DNA from: NIOZ-UU13 sp964417935
GTDB lineage: Bacteria > Planctomycetota > Phycisphaerae > Sedimentisphaerales > Anaerobacaceae
Direction: 5' to 3'
DNA length: 64,000 bases
NCBI GenBank assembly: GCA_964417935.1
Contig: CAYQKF010000004.1
Span: 1-64,000, forward strand
The notes under the pieces are model-generated. The model did not search any database. It was given only the letters and a program-made list of their open reading frames with translations, and was not told the DNA's origin. The position numbers and the translations under genes are program-made. The stretch's first letter is position 1. Each line of letters begins with the position of its first letter. This document shows, one piece after another, positions 1 through 7,592 of the stretch.

Positions 1-310
1 CAGGAGCTGGTAACTCAGAGCCGTCAACTTCTACGACCACATTGTCAATCTCAAGGGCATTAACTACAGCAAGACAATGTTCGATGGTTTCTATACTCAC
101 AGAACCTTTTTTTATCGTTGTGCGTCGGCTGCGCTCGGCAAGGTTGGACGCAACAGCACTAATCCGCACCGGCTCAGGGACATCCGTCCGGACGAATGTT
201 ATCCCGGAATCCGCAGGAGCAGGCCGAAAAACAAGCTTCGTTTCCTCACCTCCGAACAAGCCCCGACCGTGTATCTTGCCTTCACTCTTTATGGTCTTTT
301 GCAGCTTCAA
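1..310 (-). CDS. lpxC: UDP-3-O-acyl-N-acetylglucosamine deacetylase LpxC (N-terminal part)
   Basis: Partial gene: about 103 N-terminal codons are present and the frame runs off the left edge of the window. The reading frame gives KTIKSEGKIHGRGLFGG, then LVFRPAPADSGITFVR, then ETIEHCLAVVNALEIDNVVV. These match the start of LpxC, including the first zinc-ligand region (a His in TIEHCLA). LpxC removes the acetyl group from UDP-3-O-acyl-GlcNAc, the committed step of lipid A synthesis in the cytoplasm. No ATG is available. The most upstream plausible start is TTG at 310, preceded by an AGAGGG-like ribosome site and overlapping the end of lpxD by about 29 bases; CTG at 304 is the alternative. It follows lpxD directly, which suggests translational coupling. 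The identity is firm; the start is not. Confidence 0.9.
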   Translation of the reverse strand, partial: MKLQKTIKSEGKIHGRGLFGGEETKLVFRPAPADSGITFVRTDVPEPVRISAVASNLAERSRRTTIKKGSVSIETIEHCLAVVNALEIDNVVVEVDGSELPAP

Positions 311-1331
311 GCTCTTCTACCCTCTTGTGTAGTTGCTTTAACAGCTTTGCCATCTTCGGCAAGCGCCTCCACAAACCGAATATCCGGAATGACTCTCTCT
401 TCTCGAGCGCCGGGCTGCCCATGAATTGTTGTCCGGCTGATATGCTGTGGCTAACGCCGGATTGAGCACCAATTTTTGCACCACCACCTATTTCTATATT
501 ATCCGTCAGGCCAACCTGGCCGCCTAACACAACACCATCACCCAGCTTACAACTGCCGCCAATGCCGGCCTGGGCCACTATCAGACAGCATTTGCCGATT
601 ACCACGTTATGGGCGATTTGCACAAGGTTATCTATCTTTGTACCGGCTCCTATTATGGTATTTCCAAACTTGGCTCTGTCAATGCAGCAATTGGCTCCTA
701 TCTCGACAAAATCTTCAATTACAACCCCGCCGTTGTGCGGAATAAGTCTGTGGGCACCGTTGATAAATGAATACCCAAAACCGATCGAGCCGATTGTGCT
801 GTTTGCCTGAACGACCACGTTGTTACCTAAACGGCAGTTGTGATAAATAACAATATTGCTGTCGAGCCGGCAATTCTTGCCCAGTTTTGAATTCTCGCCT
901 ATTTTGCATCCGCTGCCGATTACGCTGTTTTGGCCAATTTCAACACCATCGTCAATCACTACGCCGGCACCAACAGACACACCTTCAGCTACCTTGACGT
1001 CGTGGGCGAGCTTAGCGGTCGGGTCAATGCCTGCGGTTACAGCTTTTAGTTTAGGCGCAAAAATATTCAAGGCTTCTATTAGAGCCGTATTGACATTTTT
1101 GACAACCAGTTGCGGCTTGTCTAAGCCGTCGAGACGCGCCGAAACAATAACTGCACTTGCATGGGAACCTTCAAGCGCAGCCTTATGTTTTTCGTCTGAG
1201 ACGAAAGTAACTTCACCCTCATTGGCCGTCTCGACCGGGCCCACAGCGCTTATCTGCCTGCTGATACCATCGACCTTACCGGCTAACTCGGCCTCAAGCC
1301 GCTCAGCTAATTGTGCAATCGTCAACCTCAT
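282..1331 (-). CDS. lpxD: UDP-3-O-acylglucosamine N-acyltransferase LpxD
   Basis: The 349-residue product has the usual LpxD length. The N-terminal uridine-binding domain (about residues 1-95) is followed by a left-handed beta-helix of hexapeptide repeats (about 100-300, e.g. VEIGQNSVIGSGCKIG). A C-terminal helix (about 315-345, KLLKQLHKRVEELEAAK) completes the trimer type seen in this family. The catalytic His is probably His241 in QIAHNVVIG. The enzyme adds the second hydroxyacyl chain, from acyl-ACP, to the lipid A precursor. It lies between the skp/ompH-like gene and lpxC, and bamA is further upstream on the same strand. This is close to the conserved bamA-skp-lpxD order of other Gram-negative bacteria. 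It implies an LPS-type outer membrane for this organism. Confidence 0.95.
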   Translation of the reverse strand: MRLTIAQLAERLEAELAGKVDGISRQISAVGPVETANEGEVTFVSDEKHKAALEGSHASAVIVSARLDGLDKPQLVVKNVNTALIEALNIFAPKLKAVTAGIDPTAKLAHDVKVAEGVSVGAGVVIDDGVEIGQNSVIGSGCKIGENSKLGKNCRLDSNIVIYHNCRLGNNVVVQANSTIGSIGFGYSFINGAHRLIPHNGGVVIEDFVEIGANCCIDRAKFGNTIIGAGTKIDNLVQIAHNVVIGKCCLIVAQAGIGGSCKLGDGVVLGGQVGLTDNIEIGGGAKIGAQSGVSHSISAGQQFMGSPALEKRESFRIFGLWRRLPKMAKLLKQLHKRVEELEAAKDHKE

Positions 1332-1363
1332 AATTCAAAGTGACTAAAGTGAAAGTGTCATAT

Positions 1364-1387
1364 AACTTTAGCCCACTTTAGGCACTT
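1364..1387 (-). repeat. short dispersed repeat, copy 1 (upstream of lpxD)
   Basis: This 24-base stretch, read on the minus strand, differs at one base from 63927-63950 on the plus strand. It is built from the unit (g)ctaaagt. It sits in the 86-base gap between skp/ompH and lpxD. No function can be assigned. Confidence 0.6.
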
Positions 1388-1417
1388 CCTAACTTTTGAA
1401 TCTTAATTTCCAAATTT

Positions 1418-2008
1418 TTATTGTTCTTTATCCAGCCGAGCCACTATCTCATCAGAAATATCTACACATCCGCCACTATACAACACTTTGTGAGTACTGA
1501 TTGTCCGCGAAATTTCATTGACATTTAATGCAAGAAGGTCAATTTCATCCTTTTCAAGCACCAAATCCAAACCCTTTTCCTCGGCTAACTCAGAGGTTAT
1601 TCGCAGAATGTCTTGATAGATTTCTTTACTCAATTTGTATTCTTTTAATACTATCTGCTCTTTGTTGTACTCCTGCTGAGCCTCAAGGCTGGCCCGCTTA
1701 TTTATTATTTCCTTACGCTGTGCCATATAGTCACTGCTGTCTGGTTTTAATGCTTTGAGCCCGTCTTGCTCAGCTTGGAGCTGTGTGGCAAGCTTCTCAA
1801 ATTCCGCTCTTATTCCACTTTGTTCAGTGATAAGCTTGCTCCTGTGCGCGGCGCTTCTCTTACAATTACGAAATACTTTCAGAATGCTGACCGTACCAAC
1901 CTTTGAAGAGGGGGTATCACCTTTCGGTTGGGCCCGGCTGTATTCGTAGCCCATTGCCAGAATAAGCACACCAGCCAAACAACTCAAAACCATCGTTTTG
2001 ACCTTCAT
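1418..2008 (-). CDS. OmpH/Skp-family periplasmic chaperone
   Basis: The product is 196 residues with an N-terminal signal or anchor (MKVKTMVLSCLAGVLILAMG). A long helical, charged region follows (about 60-150, e.g. EFEKLATQLQAEQDGLKAL), which fits the coiled-coil tentacles of Skp/OmpH. Skp holds unfolded outer-membrane proteins in the periplasm for delivery to BamA. Its place directly downstream of bamA and upstream of lpxD is the classic arrangement and supports the call more than the divergent sequence does. The start codon at 2008 is preceded by AAAGGGTAA. Confidence 0.8.
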   Translation of the reverse strand: MKVKTMVLSCLAGVLILAMGYEYSRAQPKGDTPSSKVGTVSILKVFRNCKRSAAHRSKLITEQSGIRAEFEKLATQLQAEQDGLKALKPDSSDYMAQRKEIINKRASLEAQQEYNKEQIVLKEYKLSKEIYQDILRITSELAEEKGLDLVLEKDEIDLLALNVNEISRTISTHKVLYSGGCVDISDEIVARLDKEQ

Positions 2009-2116
2009 AAATTACCCTTTCCAGATTTATGCCTTGATTGATAGTTCAAACATCGATCCTCAATCCTCGTCCAGCATCAAGTATCGAGAATCAATAATCA
2101 ATAATCAATAGTCAAT

Positions 2117-4420
2117 TTAAAACAGTCCTCCAACAGAAAAACTGAAAACCCGTGTCTCGTCCTCATCGTCTTTCATAAACGGCGTGGCAAACTCAAACCT
2201 CATCGGCATCGGCCCAAACCAGTATGGTATCAGTATTTGTATGCCTGTCCCAACTGCAGCGCGGTACCTGCCGGTATCTATCGCTCCGCTGTCCACAAAA
2301 AACAAACCGGAAAAATTGTCGCTTATCAAAGGAACGGTTACCTCGGCATTGGCCAAAAATATCCAGTTACTGCCTATCGGGTCTTTCCGTTCGGGACTGC
2401 CCATATTTGTCTGCAGACCTCTTGTACTCACGCCCCGATAGTCAAAACCTCTGATACTATAAGCGCCGGTACCGCCGCCGTAAAACTTCTCAAAAGGTGG
2501 AGCATAACTTAATGTTGTTGCCGCAAGCAGCTTCGTCGCCAGAACAGTTTTTCGCTCAAGCAAGTCCTCATAAAGAGTTCTGTATCCTACGCAGTTGCCT
2601 TTCAGTATCCCGAAAGTCTCGTCGCCTGTAACCTGCTCGTAACCAGCATTAAAAGTATAGCCCTTGCTCGGATTAAACCTGTCATCCGTTAAATCTCTTC
2701 CGATGCCAAATCTGACTCCGGTAAGGAAAGTATAGCCTTCAACATCTTTTATCTCCTGCGGCGCATAGAAATAAATGCTGTCAACGTTAACATTTTCAAC
2801 TCTAAAGCCAAGACTCCTTCGCCAGTTGTTCTCGTATCGTTTCTCGAATCCTACATATCCCTTTGTCCTTCCTTCGTCATATAGCCTGTGGTCACCTCGT
2901 CTTTCTATTTCTCTCTCCCAGCTTGAGCCCCTCACATTAAGTGACAGGGGTTTGTCCTGAAAGTATGGCTCAGTGAAAGTAACCGAATACTGGCTGACTT
3001 GAGTCCCCGGCTCCAGAGCAATCTTCAAAGTCTGCCCTGCGCCTTTGAAGGCCTGGCCGGTGATGAATTCTCCGAAGCTCTCAGGCCAGTCCGTAATATC
3101 GAAATTGCGCTGCTCCAAAATCACCTGGCCTATCACGTCACTGTCACTCGAGACACCGCCGGCAAACATTAGCGAGCCCGTCTGACCCTCTTTGATATCC
3201 ACCTTTATGTCCTTGCGGTTATCAGTTCCGTTGTCCGGCGTAACCGGCCTGATAATTACCTCCTCGGCCAAGGTCATCATTTGGACATATCCTTCCAATT
3301 CCCCATCCCCTTGCCTGGGTGCTAAATCAGCGTTGTACAGTTGGCCCGGCACAAAACCGTACTCGTCCAGCACACGCCGGATGACCTTATCCTGCGTCTG
3401 CTCATTGCCGGTTATGTCAACCCGCCCGATCCTGAACTGTCCGCCTTCACTTATGTTAAATTCAACATCGACAACATTAACATCCAGGACAAGCCTCTGC
3501 TCAACCTGGGCATCCACAAAGCCGCTCTCATGATAAAGCTTAAGAATCTCCCTGGTGTGTGAATCAGCTCTTCGCTTATGATAAATTTGTCCTTGCTCTA
3601 ACTGTAACCCTTCCAGCAGTTTTTGGTCATCGAAGTTTTTATTACCGGTAAGAGAAATTTTCCCTACAGTATATGTAGGCCCCTCATCAATTTCGAAAGT
3701 GATATGCACTTTTTTCCTGTCTTTGGTAAATTCTCTTTTTGCTGTTATATTGTAATCGAGAAAACCCCTTTCGTAGTAGATATTTTGCAGCCTTGCTATA
3801 TCCTCAGCCGGCACCTCTTCAACGTAGTAGCCCGGCCAAAAAAACCATTTCTTCGTTTTCGTTTTTACAGCCTTTTTAAGTGCTGAGGTCTTGATGGAAT
3901 CGTTGCCGCTGAACTTCACTGATCCGATCTTGACCCTCGGCCCCTCGTTAATTGTATAGACCACCTGGCCTTGCTCTAACTTCTCGCTGTCCAGCGCTAC
4001 TTCAGCAAAAGCAAACCCCTTTTTCCGATAAAATTCAGCAATGGTTCTTCTGTATGCTTCAGCCAGAATTGGGTCAAGATAGTCACCTACCTCAAAGTCC
4101 AGTTTCTTCTCCAGACTCTTGTCCTTAAACGCCCGGTTGTTCACAAAATCAATCGATTTGATAATGTTTCTGTGGGACCCCGCAAGGCGGGAACCCTCGC
4201 CGCTGTCCTGCACCCCCGCCGTTTGCTTCGCAAACGAAGCAGCGGGGGCGGCTCTTTTGGTGCGGGATGCACAACCTGAGCCTAAACACAAAAGCACAAT
4301 CGATATAAGCCAGAGGACAGAGGACAGAGCACCGAGGACAGAGGGTAGAGAACTTCTGACTTCTGTTTTCTGTTTTCTGACTTCTGATTTATTTACCATT
4401 AACCAATCACCATTAACCAA
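2117..4420 (-). CDS. bamA: outer membrane protein assembly factor BamA
   Basis: The 767-residue product has several POTRA repeats (about residues 85-440; e.g. VKIGSVKFSGNDSIKTSALK and YTVGKISLTGNKNFDDQKLL). A C-terminal 16-strand-type barrel (about 450-767) contains GGGTGAYSIRGFDYRG and ends in Phe (FSFSVGGLF), as BamA barrels do. BamA inserts beta-barrel proteins into the outer membrane. The N-terminus is odd. The hydrophobic leader (SVLGALSSVLWLISIVLLCL, then GSGC) is coded by CTCTGTCCT-type simple repeats. The 30 or so residues after Cys51 are coded by palindromic repeats at 4174-4249. The GSGC motif is only a near-lipobox. Met8 is an alternative start. The gene begins 4 bases after the dnaB stop, so the two are probably co-transcribed. 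Confidence 0.93.
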   Translation of the reverse strand: MVNGDWLMVNKSEVRKQKTEVRSSLPSVLGALSSVLWLISIVLLCLGSGCASRTKRAAPAASFAKQTAGVQDSGEGSRLAGSHRNIIKSIDFVNNRAFKDKSLEKKLDFEVGDYLDPILAEAYRRTIAEFYRKKGFAFAEVALDSEKLEQGQVVYTINEGPRVKIGSVKFSGNDSIKTSALKKAVKTKTKKWFFWPGYYVEEVPAEDIARLQNIYYERGFLDYNITAKREFTKDRKKVHITFEIDEGPTYTVGKISLTGNKNFDDQKLLEGLQLEQGQIYHKRRADSHTREILKLYHESGFVDAQVEQRLVLDVNVVDVEFNISEGGQFRIGRVDITGNEQTQDKVIRRVLDEYGFVPGQLYNADLAPRQGDGELEGYVQMMTLAEEVIIRPVTPDNGTDNRKDIKVDIKEGQTGSLMFAGGVSSDSDVIGQVILEQRNFDITDWPESFGEFITGQAFKGAGQTLKIALEPGTQVSQYSVTFTEPYFQDKPLSLNVRGSSWEREIERRGDHRLYDEGRTKGYVGFEKRYENNWRRSLGFRVENVNVDSIYFYAPQEIKDVEGYTFLTGVRFGIGRDLTDDRFNPSKGYTFNAGYEQVTGDETFGILKGNCVGYRTLYEDLLERKTVLATKLLAATTLSYAPPFEKFYGGGTGAYSIRGFDYRGVSTRGLQTNMGSPERKDPIGSNWIFLANAEVTVPLISDNFSGLFFVDSGAIDTGRYRAAVGTGIQILIPYWFGPMPMRFEFATPFMKDDEDETRVFSFSVGGLF
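4174..4196. repeat. palindromic repeat type A, copy inside bamA
   Basis: This 23-base hairpin-forming element (GGGACCCCGC-A-AGGCGGGAACCC layout) occurs again, identical but inverted, at 52590-52612 inside the O-antigen-ligase-like gene. It lies in frame in the post-leader region of BamA, where it codes EGSRLAGSHR-like residues. Confidence 0.8.
4213..4249. repeat. palindromic repeat type B, copy inside bamA
   Basis: The outer arms CCCCCGC and GCGGGGG flank an inner TTTGCTTCG-CAAACGAAGCA segment. The inner 21 bases (4222-4242) are identical to 5937-5957 upstream of dnaB, in the same orientation. In BamA it is read through as RAAPAASFAKQTAGV. Confidence 0.75.
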
Positions 4421-4424
4421 TTAT

Positions 4425-5864
4425 TTAGAATGGCACTCCTTCGCCGGCGGGCTGTCCGACGCGAGAGGCATTTTCAAACCGTGTAATTTTTTCTCTGAAT
4501 GTCAGTTTTACAGTTCCGGTCGGCCCGTTTCGCTGCTTGGCTATTATCAGATCAGCCGTATTGTTCGGCTCATAATCATCCTGACCGCGATGATAGTAAT
4601 CCTCACGGTGCAACAGCATCACAACGTCGGCATCCTGCTCGATACTGCCGCTCTCACGCAGGTCGCTCATCCTCGGCCTGTGTCCCTCTCTGCCCTCCGG
4701 AGCCCGATTCAACTGGCTCAAAACCACAACAGGGATGTTCAACTCTCTGGCCAAGGCCTTGATATATCTTGAAATTGTAGTGATTTCCTGCTGACGCGAT
4801 TCAATCCGCTGAGCACCCAGGTGCATCAACTGCAAATAATCCACAATAATGCAGCGTATATCGTGCATGCTCTTAAGACGTCTTGCCTTGGCGCGAAGTT
4901 CAAGCGGCGTGAGAGTTGAGGTATCATCGATAAAAATCGGTGCTTCGGAGAGCTCCGCACAGGCGTCAGCTAACTTCTTGTAACCCTCATCGCTCAGCAG
5001 TCCCCTTCTGACTTTTTGGCTGTCGATTTCACTGATACTGCACAAAAACCTCTCGGCCAACTGCTGCCTGCCCATCTCTAATGAGAATATCGCTACCGGT
5101 GTCTTCTCCATCAGCCCGATATGCTCGGCAATATTCAGTGCCAGAGAGGTCTTGCCTATGCTCGGCCTGCCGGCCACTATTATCATCTCGCCGTTCTGCA
5201 GACCGCAGGTCCATTCATCAAGCTCATAATAGCCGGTGGCTATACCTGTAACATGGCTGCCCTGACGGTTCTCGATAAGCTCGAAAGAGCGAGCAACCAA
5301 ATCTTTCAATGCAACGGCACTACCGCTTATATTTTTATCGGTAACGGCAAATATTCTCTGCTCAGCTTCATCAAGTGTCTCACACGTCTCGCCGGTTTGG
5401 TTGTATGCATCATCAAGCATTTCGCCGGCAGCGGTAATAAGCTCACGCAGCAGCATCTTATCTTTGACAACGCGCGCATAATAAGTCACGTTCGCCGAAG
5501 AGGGCACAGAGTCAAGAATCTTTGCGATATACTCGACGCCTCCGGCCTCTTCGAGCTTGTTGCGCTTGACGAGCTCATCGCGAAGCAGAACCGCATCTAT
5601 CCCGATTCCTTTATTTTTTTCGTAAAGATCAATCAAGGCATCGTATATGTAGCGATGCTCGATTCGGTAAAAGGCATTTCGTTCCACAATCTCGATAACA
5701 ATCCCGATACATTCCGGGTCGATTAGCATTGAGCCTAAGACCGCCGCCTCAGCCGCTAACGATTCCGGCATACTGCGTACCGCCGTCAATGCGCCGGTAA
5801 TATTCGACTTGGCGGCAACAGTCCCTGCAACTTCAACCGTTCGAGATATTTCCTTATTTGCCAT
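4425..5864 (-). CDS. dnaB: replicative DNA helicase DnaB
   Basis: With the ATG at 5864 (AGAGAA ribosome site) the product is 479 residues, typical for DnaB. The frame stays open to 5966, but the extra 34 codons run into a palindromic repeat and look non-coding. The N-terminal DnaB domain (about residues 30-135, SLAAEAAVLGSMLIDPECIG) interacts with primase. The C-terminal RecA-like motor has the P-loop GRPSIGKTS (about 232-240), Walker B RCIIVDYLQLM and the tail motif AKQRNGPTGTVKLTF. DnaB is the hexameric ATP-driven helicase that unwinds DNA at the replication fork. No intein is present. It is followed after 4 bases by bamA, an unusual neighbour. Confidence 0.96.
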   Translation of the reverse strand: MANKEISRTVEVAGTVAAKSNITGALTAVRSMPESLAAEAAVLGSMLIDPECIGIVIEIVERNAFYRIEHRYIYDALIDLYEKNKGIGIDAVLLRDELVKRNKLEEAGGVEYIAKILDSVPSSANVTYYARVVKDKMLLRELITAAGEMLDDAYNQTGETCETLDEAEQRIFAVTDKNISGSAVALKDLVARSFELIENRQGSHVTGIATGYYELDEWTCGLQNGEMIIVAGRPSIGKTSLALNIAEHIGLMEKTPVAIFSLEMGRQQLAERFLCSISEIDSQKVRRGLLSDEGYKKLADACAELSEAPIFIDDTSTLTPLELRAKARRLKSMHDIRCIIVDYLQLMHLGAQRIESRQQEITTISRYIKALARELNIPVVVLSQLNRAPEGREGHRPRMSDLRESGSIEQDADVVMLLHREDYYHRGQDDYEPNNTADLIIAKQRNGPTGTVKLTFREKITRFENASRVGQPAGEGVPF

Positions 5865-5936
5865 AATCAGTTCTCTTTGATAGTAGCAGTCGCTATCCTC
5901 GCTGAATCCATATTTTCGCACCTGTGCCTCCACCGT

Positions 5937-5957
5937 TTTGCTTCGCAAACGAAGCAG
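5937..5957. repeat. palindromic repeat type B, copy upstream of dnaB
   Basis: These 21 bases are identical to 4222-4242 within bamA, in the same orientation, with TGCTTCG-CAAACGAAGCA at the centre. The element lies in the dnaB 5' region, about 75-95 bases upstream of the preferred start. Confidence 0.75.
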
Positions 5958-6061
5958 TGAAGGCAAATCCGAATTCTACCCATCAACAGACCCACAGTCA
6001 AACAATTGTTATAATTATTGTTTACACGGGTACCAGTAAAGGAAAGTGGGTTTTTATCGCA

Positions 6062-6310
6062 CTAAGCGAGGATTTGCGGAAAGTTTAATCGAGCAAATTG
6101 GCCGAACGGCTCTTTCGCCTTCTTGTCGTAGGCCTTGGCGGTCTCTATCTCCGTATCGAAATAACCAATATTTATTTCTTTGCCGTTGTAATAAATTCTC
6201 GCTCGATATTTCCTCATATCTTTTCTTTTATAGACACCTTTGTATTTCGATTTGCAATTTCTATGCTTTGCTGAATTTAGTACCTTTTGAGCGGGGCCGA
6301 TCCGTAGCAA
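6062..6310 (-). pseudogene. AP2-domain fragment, probable relic of an HNH/AP2 homing endonuclease
   Basis: The 82-codon frame carries a clear bacterial/phage-type AP2 DNA-binding domain: SKYKGVYKRKDMRKYRARIY, then NIGYFDTEIETAKAYDKKAK, then GQFARLNFP. In intact relatives this domain is the C-terminal part of HNH endonucleases. The preceding residues (AQKVLNSAKHRNCKSKYKGV) resemble the end of the HNH module, but the catalytic part is missing and an in-frame stop lies two codons before the TTG at 6310. I therefore read it as a 5'-truncated relic of a mobile nuclease. It is possible that the short AP2 peptide is expressed as such. It is isolated in a gene-poor stretch next to dnaB. Confidence 0.65.
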
Positions 6311-6439
6311 ACGTTAAAGTTACCAACAAATCTGTCAAAAAAGCTACGAACCAGAAGTTAAAAAAGTAACTCGATGTAGCTGAGTGAAACGAACAATGTG
6401 GACCAAGCTGTGATGGCTAATTTTTTTGAAATTGCTTGA

Positions 6440-6495
6440 TCCGCCTTCGGAGATTTTCCTCATAAGGGTCCAACCGGAGGCGGACCGCTTTTTAT
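6440..6495 (+). terminator. hairpin followed by T-rich tract
   Basis: TCCGCCTTCGG (6440-6450) pairs with CCGGAGGCGGA (6474-6484) with one wobble, across a 23-base loop. CCGCTTTTT follows. It could be a terminator, but the loop is long and no plus-strand gene precedes it, so it may equally be a dispersed palindromic repeat. The rest of 6311-6603 shows no gene. Confidence 0.35.
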
Positions 6496-6578
6496 CCCAT
6501 AAATATCATTTCCCGGCCGGTTCTAATCTCCGTATTTTTAATCAATATGCGGGTGGAGCCATTTCCTTTTTTAATTAA

Positions 6579-6595
6579 GGTGTGCTATGCACACC
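6579..6595 (-). terminator. perfect 7-bp hairpin after the 37-residue gene
   Basis: GGTGTGC-TAT-GCACACC lies 8 bases beyond the stop of the small membrane-protein gene on the minus strand. No clean U-tract follows, so termination is only suggested. Confidence 0.35.
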
Positions 6596-6603
6596 CTACC
6601 AAA

Positions 6604-6717
6604 TCAATAAGCGGGCTGAATCCACTCATGCCTTGATATTGACTTAAGCCAAAACACAAACAGTATAATCAGCACCGCCAATATCAGCTTCAGAAATCTG
6701 GTATCAAGTGCCTTCAT
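6604..6717 (-). CDS. small single-pass membrane protein (37 residues)
   Basis: ATG at 6717 has a GAGG ribosome site 8 bases upstream. The product starts MKALDTRFLKLILAVLIILF and continues with VFWLKSISRHEWIQPAY. It has one strong transmembrane segment (about residues 8-24) flanked by basic residues and a short polar tail. A hairpin lies just after the stop. I do not recognise a family. The good ribosome site, clean hydropathy and downstream hairpin support a real gene, but no homolog can be named. The gene stands alone between the AP2 relic and the toxin-antitoxin pair. Confidence 0.5.
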   Translation of the reverse strand: MKALDTRFLKLILAVLIILFVFWLKSISRHEWIQPAY

Positions 6718-6829
6718 AATGCAAGCCTCGCTATCAAAGTAATGTAGTGCAAAAGGTACAAGAGCACAAGAGAAAAGATGTAAATTCTTTAGGAGGCAGG
6801 GCGGTTACACGGCCGTCAGAATTGAGCGA

Positions 6830-7099
6830 TTACTTGAATAAATCGGAATGCGAACCAGTGCGGACAAATACTAATTCGTTTTCTTCGACACGATAGATGA
6901 GAAGCCAATCCGGTTTTATGTGACACTCTCTATGGTCTTTTTTGAAGGAGCCCTTTAAGGAGTGGTCTTTGTACTTTGATTCAAGTTTTTCGCCGTGAGC
7001 GAGTTTTTGGGCAACTTTCTTAAGTTCCTTAAGGGGCAAACCTCGTTTCTTTGCGCGTTTGTAGTCTTTGGCAAATTGCGTAGTCCAAACGATTTTCAA
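6830..7099 (-). CDS. YafQ-type toxin of the RelE superfamily
   Basis: The 89-residue product has the hallmark layout of YafQ-like mRNA interferases: KIVWTTQFAKDYKRAKKRG at the start, LEKLAxGE-like HGEKLESKYKDHSLKGSF in the middle, RECHIKPDWLLIYRV and a C-terminal VFVRTGSHSDLFK. Family members cut mRNA on the ribosome. The catalytic His (HIKPDWLLIY region and the late SHSDLF) and the basic core are retained, so the toxin may be active. It starts within the last codons of the antitoxin gene (ATGA overlap), the standard order for this type II system. Confidence 0.88.
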   Translation of the reverse strand: MKIVWTTQFAKDYKRAKKRGLPLKELKKVAQKLAHGEKLESKYKDHSLKGSFKKDHRECHIKPDWLLIYRVEENELVFVRTGSHSDLFK

Positions 7100-7356
7100 C
7101 TGTCCAATTCCTTGAACATTTCTTCTACGCTCGAGGCCTTATGCAGCTCTTCGCCGCGCTCCGATTTCTCAATAGTTTTTATTGTCAGCTCGTTGGGAAT
7201 CTTCACTTCAAACGGTATCCCCTTGTTAAATACGATTTGCCGTAGATACAGCGTAATTGCTTCGGTGAGTGTCATTCCGAGCTCATTTAATATGCTCTGC
7301 GCCTGGGATTTCGTTTGCGCATCTATTCTTGCGTGAATTGTAGATCCGTTATTCAT
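7096..7356 (-). CDS. RelB/DinJ-family antitoxin
   Basis: From the ATG at 7356 (AAGGGA ribosome site) the product is 86 residues; an upstream ATG at 7377 lacks a ribosome site. The N-terminal ribbon-helix-helix portion (STIHARIDAQTKSQAQSILN, then LGMTLTEAITLYLRQIV) is typical of RelB/DinJ antitoxins, which bind DNA as dimers. The C-terminal acidic tail (about residues 55-86) would wrap the toxin. It overlaps the toxin gene by 4 bases. Autoregulation is expected through the inverted repeat at 7390-7408. Confidence 0.88.
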   Translation of the reverse strand: MNNGSTIHARIDAQTKSQAQSILNELGMTLTEAITLYLRQIVFNKGIPFEVKIPNELTIKTIEKSERGEELHKASSVEEMFKELDS

Positions 7357-7389
7357 TGCCGTGTCCCTTGCGCCCATTGTGTTGCTACT

Positions 7390-7408
7390 GTATACACAAA
7401 TAGTATAC
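7390..7408. promoter_or_regulatory. probable antitoxin operator (inverted repeat)
   Basis: GTATAC-N7-GTATAC, an inverted repeat overlapping the -10 box of the toxin-antitoxin promoter. RelB/DinJ proteins are known to bind such repeats at their own promoters; the assignment here rests on position. Confidence 0.6.
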
Positions 7409-7430
7409 GTTTGATATCGGTGAGCATCAA
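7402..7430 (-). promoter_or_regulatory. sigma70-type promoter of the toxin-antitoxin operon
   Basis: On the minus strand TTGATG (7430-7425) and TATACT (7407-7402) are separated by exactly 17 bases, upstream of the antitoxin gene. Confidence 0.65.
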
Positions 7431-7592
7431 GAAAAAATCGCGTTTTTTTTGAATATTTATAAACAAATCCGTTTTCTGGGGCAAAAAAAGGAGTTTTTTG
7501 GGACTTTTATGATAAAATTCTTAGAGCAATTTCCGTGTAACTCTTTAATTTCCCCGGCGGGAATCCCAAATCCCTGCGCTTTTTGTCGAAAT

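Noticed and set aside
5865..5966. 34-codon N-terminal extension of DnaB
   Set aside because: It runs into the palindromic repeat at 5937-5957 and lacks DnaB similarity; ATG 5864 has a ribosome site.
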